From Lysinibacillus sp. ZYM-1 (GTDB taxonomy: Bacteria > Bacillota > Bacilli > Bacillales_A > Planococcaceae): a DNA stretch of 64,000 nucleotides. This document shows positions 53,469 through 61,091 of the stretch, piece by piece. The notes below the pieces were generated by a model. It saw only the letters and a program-made list of their open reading frames with translations, did no database searches and was not told where the DNA came from. The first letter of the stretch is position 1. The number at the start of each line of letters is the position of its first letter. The position numbers were made by a program, and so were the translations under genes. Where the stretch lies: NCBI RefSeq assembly GCF_001308875.1, contig NZ_KQ465116.1:79738-143737 (forward strand). The letters run 5' to 3'.

Positions 53469-54440
53469 TTATTGTGTTTTGGCGATTTCAATCATCCAAT
53501 TAGCTAAATTTTCTATTTGTCCTTCTACAGCAATCGGGTCTCTAAACCATGACTGACTTTCATTCCACAAGTATGCTTTTCCATCTCGAATCGCAGGCAA
53601 ATTACCCCAAACCGGATCAGCCTGCAGTTCTTCCAGCGTCGATTTTGTTGTTAGAATCAAATAATCTCCAGTGTATTCAGGAAGCAATTCCAGTGAAAAT
53701 TCATAATATGATTCAGCAAGCATATGTTTTGGAATCGTTGAAGGTGGATTCGCACCTAATATTTCATACATGATTCGACCGCCGCGTCCGGACTTTGGTC
53801 CGAATAAGAATACCTTTCCATCATATTCCTGCATGACGGATACTGTCTCTCCCTCATCAAGTGCAGCTTGAACTTCACCGCGTAATTTACTTGTGTAACT
53901 CTCAAAATCAGTAATCCATTGTTCAGCGACATCCTTTTTGTCTAATAAATCACCGAAATAACGCATTTCCTCCTGAATAGTTTCAAAGCTATTGTAAGGC
54001 ATAGCTACCGTGGGCGCTATGAGCGAATATTTGTCCACTGTTTCTTCTTTATTAATATTTGTGATGATTAAATCCGGTTTTAATTCAACCAGCGTTTCTA
54101 GCGAATCTCCCACATTAGCCACACCGTCGAGCATCCCCTCTAAATACGGACTTTCCATCAATAAAAAATCAGATGCAACTGGTTGGACGCCGAGTGCCAA
54201 CACAGTTCCTAAAAATGCCGGTGCAGCTACACGTTGTGGATCTGCAGGTACCTCCACATCTCCGAGTGCCGTCGTAATAGTTCGCATTTTGATGTTGGCG
54301 GGTGCTTCTGTCTTTAGTTGAATCGATTTTGCTGCTCCACTATTTCCCTCTGTCCCTTCTGATGATGTCCCACATGCCGATGTGACCATAGTAAGACACA
54401 ACAGTGCCATCGCTAACAGATTTTTTTTGCTATTTGCCAT
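53469..54440 (-). CDS. Nested lipoprotein gene: internal start within the AraC fusion
   Basis: The ATG at 54440 has GGAGG 7 nt upstream and begins a canonical lipoprotein signal (Cys23 of the nested product), giving a 323-residue FeuA/FhuD-like siderophore-binding lipoprotein. A Fur box lies 27-45 bp upstream, with a TTGTTG..17..TATCAT promoter-like pair before it. So this reading frame could be a separate iron-repressed gene that happens to be in frame with the regulator. Read-through fusion and independent expression may both occur. Confidence 0.6.
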   Translation of the reverse strand: MANSKKNLLAMALLCLTMVTSACGTSSEGTEGNSGAAKSIQLKTEAPANIKMRTITTALGDVEVPADPQRVAAPAFLGTVLALGVQPVASDFLLMESPYLEGMLDGVANVGDSLETLVELKPDLIITNINKEETVDKYSLIAPTVAMPYNSFETIQEEMRYFGDLLDKKDVAEQWITDFESYTSKLRGEVQAALDEGETVSVMQEYDGKVFLFGPKSGRGGRIMYEILGANPPSTIPKHMLAESYYEFSLELLPEYTGDYLILTTKSTLEELQADPVWGNLPAIRDGKAYLWNESQSWFRDPIAVEGQIENLANWMIEIAKTQ

Positions 54441-55424
54441 ATCATTTCCTCCATCTAGCATTAATTGATAATGAATATCATTACCATTTAAATGATACAG
54501 TGCTGGATGTGGTGCAACAATGGACAAATCTGACCAATTCATTGTATCTTTCGAACCTACATACTGGTTTTGCTTGCGGTATTCCCCTGGAGTTATGCCT
54601 GTTTGTTTCTTAAACATACGGTTAAAATATATAGTGTCTGGATAACCAACATAAGCAGCTACTTCCTGTAGCGTCGCTTCGGTATCACACAGCAATTTTC
54701 GCGCCAAGTCTATGCGTAATCGAATTGTATAATCAAGTGGACTGTACCCCATCTGTTCTTTAAATTTCCTCGAAACATATTGTGGGGTGTAATTCATTTG
54801 CTGGGCCAACTGTTCCATGGAAATCATTCCACGATAATTCCTTGCGATATAGTGGACAACTTGTTCGGCCAAAGTTGGGACGTATGCAATCTCCGTTCGT
54901 TCCTGTAATGCTGCATGTACAAAACGGATGAATTCCCCTTTGGCCTTCAGTCTTCTCAATTCATGGACATCTTTAATTTTTTTCTCTTTGTCTATCTGCT
55001 CATTGTCTATTTGTTGCCAGTCGGCAAGCATTGTTTCTAGCATCTCCAACATAATAAGCGGTTGGGATGGCGACACTGCCCAACTTTTCATAAATGGATT
55101 GTCTGTTTGCATCATCATATGAAACTCCCGCAATGCTGAAGCGGGCAAAGAAGCATTGTATAAAATCATGTAGATGTCAAGAAAGTCAGCGGATTGAACA
55201 GTTATCCTTTTTCCCTTGCCGATATGTATTAAATGAAACCGTTCGGATATCCACACTTCATCATTTGTCCACAGCTCAGCACGTCCATTTGCGATAAACA
55301 TAAACATGCTTGCTGGTGTTACATAATCTCGAATTTCGTCACCTCGCCCAACTCGCTTTACCTGAATGTCCAGTACGCTAATGACGATTTGATTCCACAG
55401 TTGAATTTGATCGCTTATATTCAT
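53469..55424 (-). CDS. AraC-type regulator fused in frame to an iron-siderophore-binding lipoprotein
   Basis: A 651-codon ORF. Residues about 1-180 are a cupin-like N-terminal sensor; about 190-285 are a double AraC helix-turn-helix (MEQLAQQMNYTPQYVSRKFK, EVAAYVGYPDTIYFNRMFKK). A 40-residue linker follows, and from Met329 there is a full lipoprotein signal (MANSKKNLLAMALLCLTMVT then SAC, Cys351) and a periplasmic-binding fold (about 385-651; PQRVAAPAFLGTVLALGVQP, ELKPDLIITN, DYLILTTKSTLEEL). B. subtilis Btr has a similar AraC plus FeuA-like fusion but without a signal peptide. A Fur box lies 84 bp upstream and another inside the linker. Confidence 0.85.
   Translation of the reverse strand: MNISDQIQLWNQIVISVLDIQVKRVGRGDEIRDYVTPASMFMFIANGRAELWTNDEVWISERFHLIHIGKGKRITVQSADFLDIYMILYNASLPASALREFHMMMQTDNPFMKSWAVSPSQPLIMLEMLETMLADWQQIDNEQIDKEKKIKDVHELRRLKAKGEFIRFVHAALQERTEIAYVPTLAEQVVHYIARNYRGMISMEQLAQQMNYTPQYVSRKFKEQMGYSPLDYTIRLRIDLARKLLCDTEATLQEVAAYVGYPDTIYFNRMFKKQTGITPGEYRKQNQYVGSKDTMNWSDLSIVAPHPALYHLNGNDIHYQLMLDGGNDMANSKKNLLAMALLCLTMVTSACGTSSEGTEGNSGAAKSIQLKTEAPANIKMRTITTALGDVEVPADPQRVAAPAFLGTVLALGVQPVASDFLLMESPYLEGMLDGVANVGDSLETLVELKPDLIITNINKEETVDKYSLIAPTVAMPYNSFETIQEEMRYFGDLLDKKDVAEQWITDFESYTSKLRGEVQAALDEGETVSVMQEYDGKVFLFGPKSGRGGRIMYEILGANPPSTIPKHMLAESYYEFSLELLPEYTGDYLILTTKSTLEELQADPVWGNLPAIRDGKAYLWNESQSWFRDPIAVEGQIENLANWMIEIAKTQ
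54467..54485 (-). promoter_or_regulatory. Internal Fur box
   Basis: On the minus strand GGTAATGATATTCATTATC, 17 of 19 matches to GATAATGATAATCATTATC, inside the linker codons of the fused ORF and just before the lipoprotein ribosome binding site. Confidence 0.75.
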
Positions 55425-55507
55425 AATAATGCTACGTAACGAACGTTTTCTATCCTGTCCATTAGATTGCTCCTTCCCATGAATATTACAACTTCAGCAC
55501 CTTTACT

Positions 55508-55526
55508 GATAATGAGAATCATTATC
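55508..55526. promoter_or_regulatory. Fur box upstream of the AraC/lipoprotein ORF
   Basis: GATAATGAGAATCATTATC, 18 of 19 matches to the Fur consensus, 84 bp upstream of the start at 55424. Confidence 0.88.
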
Positions 55527-55822
55527 ATTTTATATCAACATAACAAAAACTACTTAACAATGTCAAGGAGCGTAAAAAATCTATTGTCAAAATAACTGTG
55601 AACATAGAAAAACAAAGATATTTTCTGCTTAGAATTAAGACACCCTATCACTCTCATCTTAAAACTATGATCATCAGTAGGTGCTTCGGCTAATTAACTT
55701 TCAGACCTCTTTGAAAACTAAAATGAACCTCTACGATTTGTTTATCTTTGATTTTGGTTGAAGTGATATATTTGAGGATCAGTGATTGCAGTGAAGGTTT
55801 ATCTAATAGTAGTATTATCTCT

Positions 55823-55911
55823 CAAGCCTTTCGCTCATACCATTTGGATTGGGCTTGATGCATACGATAAAATAATGCTTTATTATTTATCAATTCATCA
55901 AAAGTACCGAT
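55823..55911 (-). pseudogene. Fragment: C-terminal end of an ABC exporter ATPase
   Basis: About 28 codons read IGTFDELINNKALFYRMHQA then QSKWYERKA and a stop. The GTxxELL...YxxxxQxQ pattern is the usual end of type I ABC exporter subunits. The rest of the gene is missing or scrambled upstream. Confidence 0.6.
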
Positions 55912-56450
55912 GTTCTTTTAGCTATTAATCTGGAAATATCAGAGATTATCGGTATTCTATCTAACTCTTCCCTAATAAACGAACTAAATTTATCTAGTAC
56001 GTAAATTTGATTCGTATAAATATTAAATTAGATATTCATCCTCTACTTTATAGGAAAGAAGAAGATACTTTGATCTTTTACACACATCTCTTTTACTACT
56101 ACCTCTTCTTTGCTGTGTGAACTTCCTGACTACTATATACAGTCATAAGACCTAACAGTCTCTTTACTCTTAACATCTTCTTTCTTCCTCATAACCGTAT
56201 TTTTGCTACTTACTCCATTATGTTTATGATGACATAAACGTAATGGAGTAAAATGATAACTCTTGTGCTTATTGATTTCATCAACATCAAGTCCATCTAC
56301 CTATACATATATAAACTGCACGTTGATTGTTAACTAACAATCAGCGTACAGTTTTAATGTCAACACCAATAGGTTCTTACGCATTCGAAAACTCGAGGCT
56401 GCGATCTATTTTTCGTTTATCTATCCATTAGTCGAAAAATTGTATTCACC

Positions 56451-56591
56451 TTATAGTCGTTCAAGTATTAATCCCGTGGTTCCATTTAAATGTGCTTTAT
56501 TTAAAACGTTTTTTAGATTCGTTCCATGCATCATATAATAAAAGAAATTGAAACGAATATGGTCTTGCAAAAGTGTATAAAGAGCCTGTGA
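56451..56591 (-). pseudogene. Unidentified coding-like fragment
   Basis: A 46-codon open frame without start codon (SQALYTLLQDHIRFNFFYYM ... ending LILERL). It looks like the end of a protein, but I cannot name the family, and it may be chance. Confidence 0.25.
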
Positions 56592-56908
56592 TTACGCAGA
56601 GCATTGAATAATCGATGAATGGTAAGTAGACATGAACAAGATAAAAATACTAACCCTACCGGTAAAAGATGTGTTGTCTATTTTCTTGACGTAATATCAA
56701 CTGTAAGTATTAAGAATATTAAATAATCACCAATAACATTACTTTCTTTCATTATATAAAAGTCTATAATGAAGAATACTTTATATACAATGTTGTATCA
56801 AACAAAAAACAAGAATGCTAATATAAACATCCCTGTTTTACATATATCCCCGATATCTAACCTAAATATATTTTAGCATTTTTATTGTTTTCTATTAATC
56901 TTATAGTT

Positions 56909-57259
56909 TTATAGCGTTTTTATATACTTTAAGATATTATCAATATTTTCAGAGTTATATTCTGCTTCAGATAAAAGATAGTATTCACTTTTAGAAAAAT
57001 CAATGTGACCAAGTAAACTTTTTAAGTATGGAGAAATCAAAACCAAAACGCCATCATTTTCTAATAATTCCTCTGGAGATTCAAACCCATGAGTAACTTC
57101 TACGTTAAAAGAACTCAAATTATACTCTTTCAACGAATTTTCTATACTTTTTTTTAGTCTCGTTGACCTTTTCTTCAAAAAGAATCCTTCTCTATCTAAC
57201 CCTGTTGCAAATCCCCTAAACCCCATTGCTAATTTAGGATAAATATAAATCGTTTTCAT
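56909..57259 (-). CDS. Hypothetical protein, 116 residues
   Basis: The ATG at 57259 follows AAGGGTGATC. The sequence starts MKTIYIYPKLAMGFRGFATG and has a basic helix (KKRSTRLKKSIENSLKEYNL) and a C-terminal part with alternating hydrophobics (GVLVLISPYLKSL). It has the look of a small alpha/beta protein. No family recognised. It is divergent from the YafY regulator and might belong with that locus. Confidence 0.55.
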   Translation of the reverse strand: MKTIYIYPKLAMGFRGFATGLDREGFFLKKRSTRLKKSIENSLKEYNLSSFNVEVTHGFESPEELLENDGVLVLISPYLKSLLGHIDFSKSEYYLLSEAEYNSENIDNILKYIKTL

Positions 57260-57566
57260 TATGATCACCCTTTCAAAAGCTTAATTATGATCCTTTTAAT
57301 ACTAATCCTAAATTTTTATCAACAAATTTTGTATGTAATATTAAGGTATGTATTCATTATTTATCCATTACATTATATCATGTATTGAACCGTTAGAAAC
57401 ATGAATGGCTCCCCTTGCTGTTCCTAGGTTATAACAGCTTGTGTAAAAACTTATGTAAAACAAAATCAATTCTCAAACTGACTCTTAATACTGTAGGGTA
57501 TAATATTTATTTAATTACTCTTATTATCTACCTAGTAAGTAAAAAAAATTTTTTAAGGAGAAAACG
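57260..57566 (+). promoter_or_regulatory. Promoter region before the second YafY regulator
   Basis: AT-rich divergent spacer. TATAAT at 57499-57504 with a poor -35 (CTGACT, 15-bp spacing). No gene is seen. Confidence 0.4.
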
Positions 57567-58496
57567 ATGAAAATAGAACGTATGTTAACTATTATAGTGA
57601 TGTTACTTAATAGAAATCGTGTAACTGCAAATGAATTAGCTGAGAAGTTTGAGGTGTCAATTCGGACTATTTACCGAGATATTGAAACTATCAATCTAGC
57701 TGGCATTCCTATTATTTCACATTCTGGAAATAATGGTGGATTCAGCATATATGAAAATTATAAAATAAATCATCAAGTACTGACTCTTAACAACATGTCT
57801 TCCCTTCTTTCTGTACTCAAGGATATTAATTCTACAGTTGATGATATTGAGTTAGAGTCATCTATAGAAAAACTAGAAAATATAATTCCTAAAAATAAGG
57901 TGGATTCTCTAAAACTTAATATGGAACAAATCATCATTGAGTTACATCCTTATGGAGACTCTCCCAATCAAAAAATATTAGTTAAAACATTAAGAAAAGC
58001 TATTAAACAGAGTGAGTTACTGACTATTGACTACAGAAATTATAATAATATTGTAAGCAAAAGACAAGTTGAACCTATGTCACTCGTTTTTAAAAATTAT
58101 ACTTGGTATTTATTTGCTTATTGTCTTTTAAAAGAAGATTTCAGAATATTTAGAGTTTCTCGGATAAGTGATTTTCACATTGAAAATCAATCATTTGAAC
58201 GTCGAGAAAAATCATATCACGAAATTACGGCATTGTTAAATGAGCAAACAACGATGACAACAATTGTCTTGAAAGTTTCCCCAATAATGAAGTCTCGTGT
58301 AGAGGATGTTTTTAATAAAGAAGATATTACTGTGTTAGAAACAGGTGAACTTCTTGTGAAAGCAACGTTGCCCGAAAAAGAATGGTTGTTCTCTCTCATT
58401 TTTAGTTTTGGAGAATATGTAGAAGTCCTAGAACCGAAAGAATTGCGTCAAAAAATTGCCTCTAAGCTCAAATTAATGAATGAAAAATACAGTTAA
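57567..58496 (+). CDS. YafY-family WYL-domain transcriptional regulator (paralogue)
   Basis: A 309-residue protein, the same length as the regulator at 31959-32888 and clearly its paralogue (KIERMLTIIVMLLNRNRVTA; ELAEKFEVSIRTIYRDIETI). HTH about residues 18-45, WYL domain about 140-215 (YTWYLFAYCLLKEDFRIFRV). It probably controls the downstream hydrolase-YdeI operon through the repeat at 58518-58533. Start ATG with TAAGGAG. Confidence 0.92.
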   Translation: MKIERMLTIIVMLLNRNRVTANELAEKFEVSIRTIYRDIETINLAGIPIISHSGNNGGFSIYENYKINHQVLTLNNMSSLLSVLKDINSTVDDIELESSIEKLENIIPKNKVDSLKLNMEQIIIELHPYGDSPNQKILVKTLRKAIKQSELLTIDYRNYNNIVSKRQVEPMSLVFKNYTWYLFAYCLLKEDFRIFRVSRISDFHIENQSFERREKSYHEITALLNEQTTMTTIVLKVSPIMKSRVEDVFNKEDITVLETGELLVKATLPEKEWLFSLIFSFGEYVEVLEPKELRQKIASKLKLMNEKYS

Positions 58497-58517
58497 GCAA
58501 GTTTTAAATTTCAATGC

Positions 58518-58533
58518 TGACAGACTGTTGTCA
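58518..58533 (+). promoter_or_regulatory. Candidate YafY/WYL operator, copy 2
   Basis: TGACAGACTGTTGTCA, arms TGACA/TGTCA. It differs at one base from the copy at 31946-31961 and lies 54 bp before the target start, against 50 bp in the other locus. Confidence 0.7.
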
Positions 58534-58587
58534 AAACTCAATGATAAAATTGTCCTTGTAAGACAATTTTAATTAGGAGGATATTAA

Positions 58588-59520
58588 ATGACAAATAATA
58601 ATGAATTTCCTACACCAAAACTTATTTCAGTTAATAATGTGAAACTAGAAGTTTTTGAAGCTGGAGAAATAAATCGGGGACGTCCTATCATACTTTGTCA
58701 CGGATGGCCAGAGCATGCATACTCATGGAGACACCAAGTAAATGCTCTTGTAGAAGCAGGGTATCACGTTATTATTCCAAATCAACGAGGGTATGGAGAG
58801 TCTTCTTGTCCAAAAGAAGTTACAAAATATGACATTGAATATTTAACAGGCGATCTTGTTGCTCTTTTGGATTACTATCAATACAAAGATGCCATTTTTA
58901 TGGGCCACGATTGGGGTGCAAGTGTTGTTTGGAGCATGGCTCTACTACATCCAGAACGTGTTAGTAAAATGATTAATTTATGTTTGCCATACCAAGTTCG
59001 GGGAGAAAGACCTTGGATTGATTTTATGGAGGATGTTTTTGGCGATAATTACTACTTTGTTCACTTTAACAAACAACCAGGTGTTGCAGATGCTATATTA
59101 GACGAAAATAAAGCCCAGTTTCTTCGTAACTTATATCGAAAGAATGTTCCATCACAAGGTCTTGTTGAAGGAATGGAAATGATTAATCTAGCTGAAGCGA
59201 GCAATCCATTAGGTGAACCTGTTATGAGTGATGACGATCTTTCTGTTTACATTTCAGCCTTCAATAAGACAGGATTCACTCCAAGTATCAATTGGTATAG
59301 AAATTTAAATCGTAATTGGCATTTATTAGCTAATGTAGAACCTATTACTTATAAACCAACATTGATGGTTTATGGCGAGAAAGATATTATTCCTCCGCTT
59401 CCAAATATAAAAGACTTTGTGCCTAACATAGATATTAAGAGCTTAAATGCTGGTCACTGGATTCAAGAAGAAAGACCAGAAGAACTTAATCAAACAATTT
59501 TAGAATGGTTAAAAAAATGA
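58588..59520 (+). CDS. Alpha/beta hydrolase (epoxide hydrolase-like)
   Basis: A 310-residue hydrolase with the oxyanion segment HGWPEHAYSW, nucleophile Asp108 (GHDWGAS), a cap domain, acid residue in MVYGEKDII, and catalytic His in NAGHWIQEE. The Asp nucleophile and HGWPE motif fit soluble epoxide hydrolases or haloalkane dehalogenases. ATG with AGGAGG upstream. Its stop overlaps the ATG of the next gene by 4 bp (ATGA). Likely under control of the adjacent WYL regulator. Confidence 0.9.
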   Translation: MTNNNEFPTPKLISVNNVKLEVFEAGEINRGRPIILCHGWPEHAYSWRHQVNALVEAGYHVIIPNQRGYGESSCPKEVTKYDIEYLTGDLVALLDYYQYKDAIFMGHDWGASVVWSMALLHPERVSKMINLCLPYQVRGERPWIDFMEDVFGDNYYFVHFNKQPGVADAILDENKAQFLRNLYRKNVPSQGLVEGMEMINLAEASNPLGEPVMSDDDLSVYISAFNKTGFTPSINWYRNLNRNWHLLANVEPITYKPTLMVYGEKDIIPPLPNIKDFVPNIDIKSLNAGHWIQEERPEELNQTILEWLKK

Positions 59521-60074
59521 ACCAAGTAATTTTTTTTAGGAATCAAACTGAATTTATTGATTGGTTGGAGTGTAATCACAAAAAAACTAGTGAAATTTGG
59601 ATAGGATTTTTTAAGAAAAAAACTAATATAGCAAGTCTCACTTGGACTGAATCAGTTGATTGTGCTCTTTCGTTTGGTTGGATTGATGGGATACGAAAAA
59701 TCGTTGATGATAATAGTTATAAAATTAGATTTACTCCACGTCAGCCAAATAGCGTATGGAGTAAAGTTAATGTCGAAAAGGTACATAAGCTGATAGAGTT
59801 AAATCAAATGAGGCCTGAAGGATTGAATGTTTTTAATCAAAGAAATGACAAAACAGGATATTCTTCAACCAATAGGCATGCTACGTTAACGAAAGCGTAT
59901 GAGGATGAAATTAAAAAAAATCCACGTTCTTGGGAATTTTTTAATCAGCTCCCTCCTTCTTACAAGAGAGATTCTATTTGGTGGATAATGAGTGCGCAAA
60001 AAGAAGAAACTAGGCTAAGAAGATTGAATCGATTAATTGTTTCTTGGGAAGAAGGAGAAATGTTAAGACCCTAA
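59517..60074 (+). CDS. YdeI/OmpD-associated family protein
   Basis: A 185-residue protein with the YdeI-type segments TSEIWIGFFKKK, ESVDCALSFGWIDGI and RFTPRQPNSVWSKVNVEKV; the C-terminal part has KRDSIWWIMSAQKEETRLRR. The family is linked to resistance against antimicrobial peptides and is otherwise poorly understood. Its ATG overlaps the hydrolase stop by 4 bp, so the two are coupled. Function here is inference. Confidence 0.88.
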   Translation: MNQVIFFRNQTEFIDWLECNHKKTSEIWIGFFKKKTNIASLTWTESVDCALSFGWIDGIRKIVDDNSYKIRFTPRQPNSVWSKVNVEKVHKLIELNQMRPEGLNVFNQRNDKTGYSSTNRHATLTKAYEDEIKKNPRSWEFFNQLPPSYKRDSIWWIMSAQKEETRLRRLNRLIVSWEEGEMLRP

Positions 60075-60335
60075 CTTTTCATTTTTCTTTATTGCCACTG
60101 AAAGAGTATTTAAAGTACTCCTCCTTTCACTAAATCAATAAAAAAGATACTTCTTTGGATGTTCAATGATTTTTGAAGTCAAAAAGTTATTAGAAGTCTC
60201 AGTTTAAACAACAGTTAGTCATATTTTTTCTACTATTAAAAGATGGCTAGTTGAAGATATTTTATTATATGAACAGCAATTGTTGAAAAATTAGATAAAA
60301 AACAAGTGTCCAGTAAATCACCATATACTGGACAC
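60075..60335. other. Spacer with a decayed coding trace
   Basis: A short open frame on the plus strand reads TTVSHIFSTIKRWLVEDILL... before a stop; it has a helix-turn-helix look (TIKRWL) and may be a remnant of a transposase or regulator. Nothing intact. Confidence 0.25.
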
Positions 60336-60337
60336 TT
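60304..60337 (-). terminator. Terminator after the 14-residue ORF
   Basis: A perfect 12-bp stem (AAGTGTCCAGTA / TACTGGACACTT) with a TTTTTT tail on the minus strand. Confidence 0.8.
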
Positions 60338-60380
60338 ATGCATATGGTAACGGTCTTTGTTTTTTCTGAATTTGCGTCAT
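60336..60380 (-). CDS. Candidate 14-residue microprotein
   Basis: ATG with AAAGGAGACG 6 nt upstream; peptide MTQIQKKQRPLPYA ends at TAA, directly inside a strong terminator. The close fit of ribosome binding site, ORF and terminator suggests a real short transcript. No family is known to me. Confidence 0.4.
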   Translation of the reverse strand: MTQIQKKQRPLPYA

Positions 60381-60471
60381 AATATCGTCTCCTTTTGTTC
60401 TACTCTTCCTACCTTATATACCCGAATGAAAATTCAGTTTCGGACATGTTTCTAATAATTTTCTTCCTTCG

Positions 60472-60654
60472 TTAAATTGCGTTCAACATAAGTTCCGTTT
60501 CGGATGCTGCATAAATTACGTTTCTGATCGCAAGAGGTTCACCCACTAATACATACAAAGCCCCCTGACCTTCGCTGTAATATGCGTCAGTTTTACATTC
60601 AGTCTTTTCAAATAGCTTCCGTTGAATATTAACGATGCCTACTGCGATATTCAT
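60472..60654 (-). CDS. Small hypothetical protein, 60 residues
   Basis: ATG with AAAGGAGG 10 nt upstream; the product starts MNIAVGIVNIQRKLFEKTEC and ends with ASETELMLNAI. An in-frame TTG lies too near the ribosome binding site. No family recognised. It sits between a candidate microprotein and a decayed integrase and may be prophage-derived. Confidence 0.5.
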   Translation of the reverse strand: MNIAVGIVNIQRKLFEKTECKTDAYYSEGQGALYVLVGEPLAIRNVIYAASETELMLNAI

Positions 60655-60973
60655 TCCGTTCAATCCTCCTTTGATTTAGGGTCGAAGTGTTTTTAAAAAT
60701 AATTACACCAACTTATGATTTAAAACCGTTTTTAGCAACGGCTATAAAAGCTAAATAAAGGCGTTATGCTTATCACCAGTGAAGCGATGTTCTTCCTTTT
60801 GTATAGCGCATTTTAAGGCGCCCTAACCTTCGAATGATAAATACGTCGACCTTATAGTGTTGTCCTAACGATAATTATTGCGGCGGCTATCGTACAAACC
60901 GATCAAGTTTAACGTGTTACTAGGTTTCCACGTTGGACTACCGAAAAAAAGCGCACTTAAATAAGCCTAGACA
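60655..60973. other. CG-rich-in-part spacer upstream of the small RNA candidate
   Basis: The base make-up (repeated CG dinucleotides) differs from the neighbouring host DNA and resembles the integrase region. Only short open frames occur. Probably phage-derived non-coding or decayed sequence. Confidence 0.35.
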
Positions 60974-61002
60974 TTGTAATTTTTTCGAAAAGGCTGTACA
61001 AT
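60974..61002 (+). promoter_or_regulatory. Sigma-A-like promoter of a candidate small RNA
   Basis: TTGTAA (60974-60979), 17-bp spacer, TACAAT (60997-61002). Confidence 0.65.
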
Positions 61003-61008
61003 AGCGAT

Positions 61009-61085
61009 ACATTGGTGTGTATGCTATCGTTTTCTCGGTAGTCATATTCAGTTAAGGTCGAGTGTTAGCGCACTCGGCTTTTTCT
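61009..61085 (+). ncRNA. Candidate small RNA, about 75 nt
   Basis: A good promoter ends 6 bp upstream, and a terminator lies at 61057-61078 (GTCGAGTG / CACTCGGC, then TTTTT). The first 25 nt can fold into a hairpin (GATACA / TGTAT with GC flanks). There is no ORF with a ribosome binding site. It converges on the decayed integrase gene and so may be antisense to its 3' end or a prophage regulatory RNA. Confidence 0.5.
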
Positions 61086-61091
61086 TTTTGT

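Larger units (their letters stand above)
55527..56908. other. Decayed accessory region with gene fragments and hairpins
   Basis: About 1.4 kb with no intact gene. It holds the tail of an ABC exporter (55823-55911), a 17-bp inverted repeat near 56209-56252 (TTACTCCATTATGTTTA / TAAACGTAATGGAGTAA, one mismatch), a terminator-like hairpin near 56315-56356 (AAACTGCACG... / ...GTACAGTTT), and a 46-codon open fragment at 56451-56591. Confidence 0.5.

Noticed and set aside
53549..55439. Several plus-strand open frames opposite the AraC/lipoprotein ORF
   Set aside because: Short, overlapping, without ribosome binding sites and without recognisable motifs; they mirror the coding strand.
56209..56252. 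Terminal inverted repeat of an insertion sequence
   Set aside because: The two arms are only 8 bp apart, so it is a hairpin, and no transposase gene is next to it.
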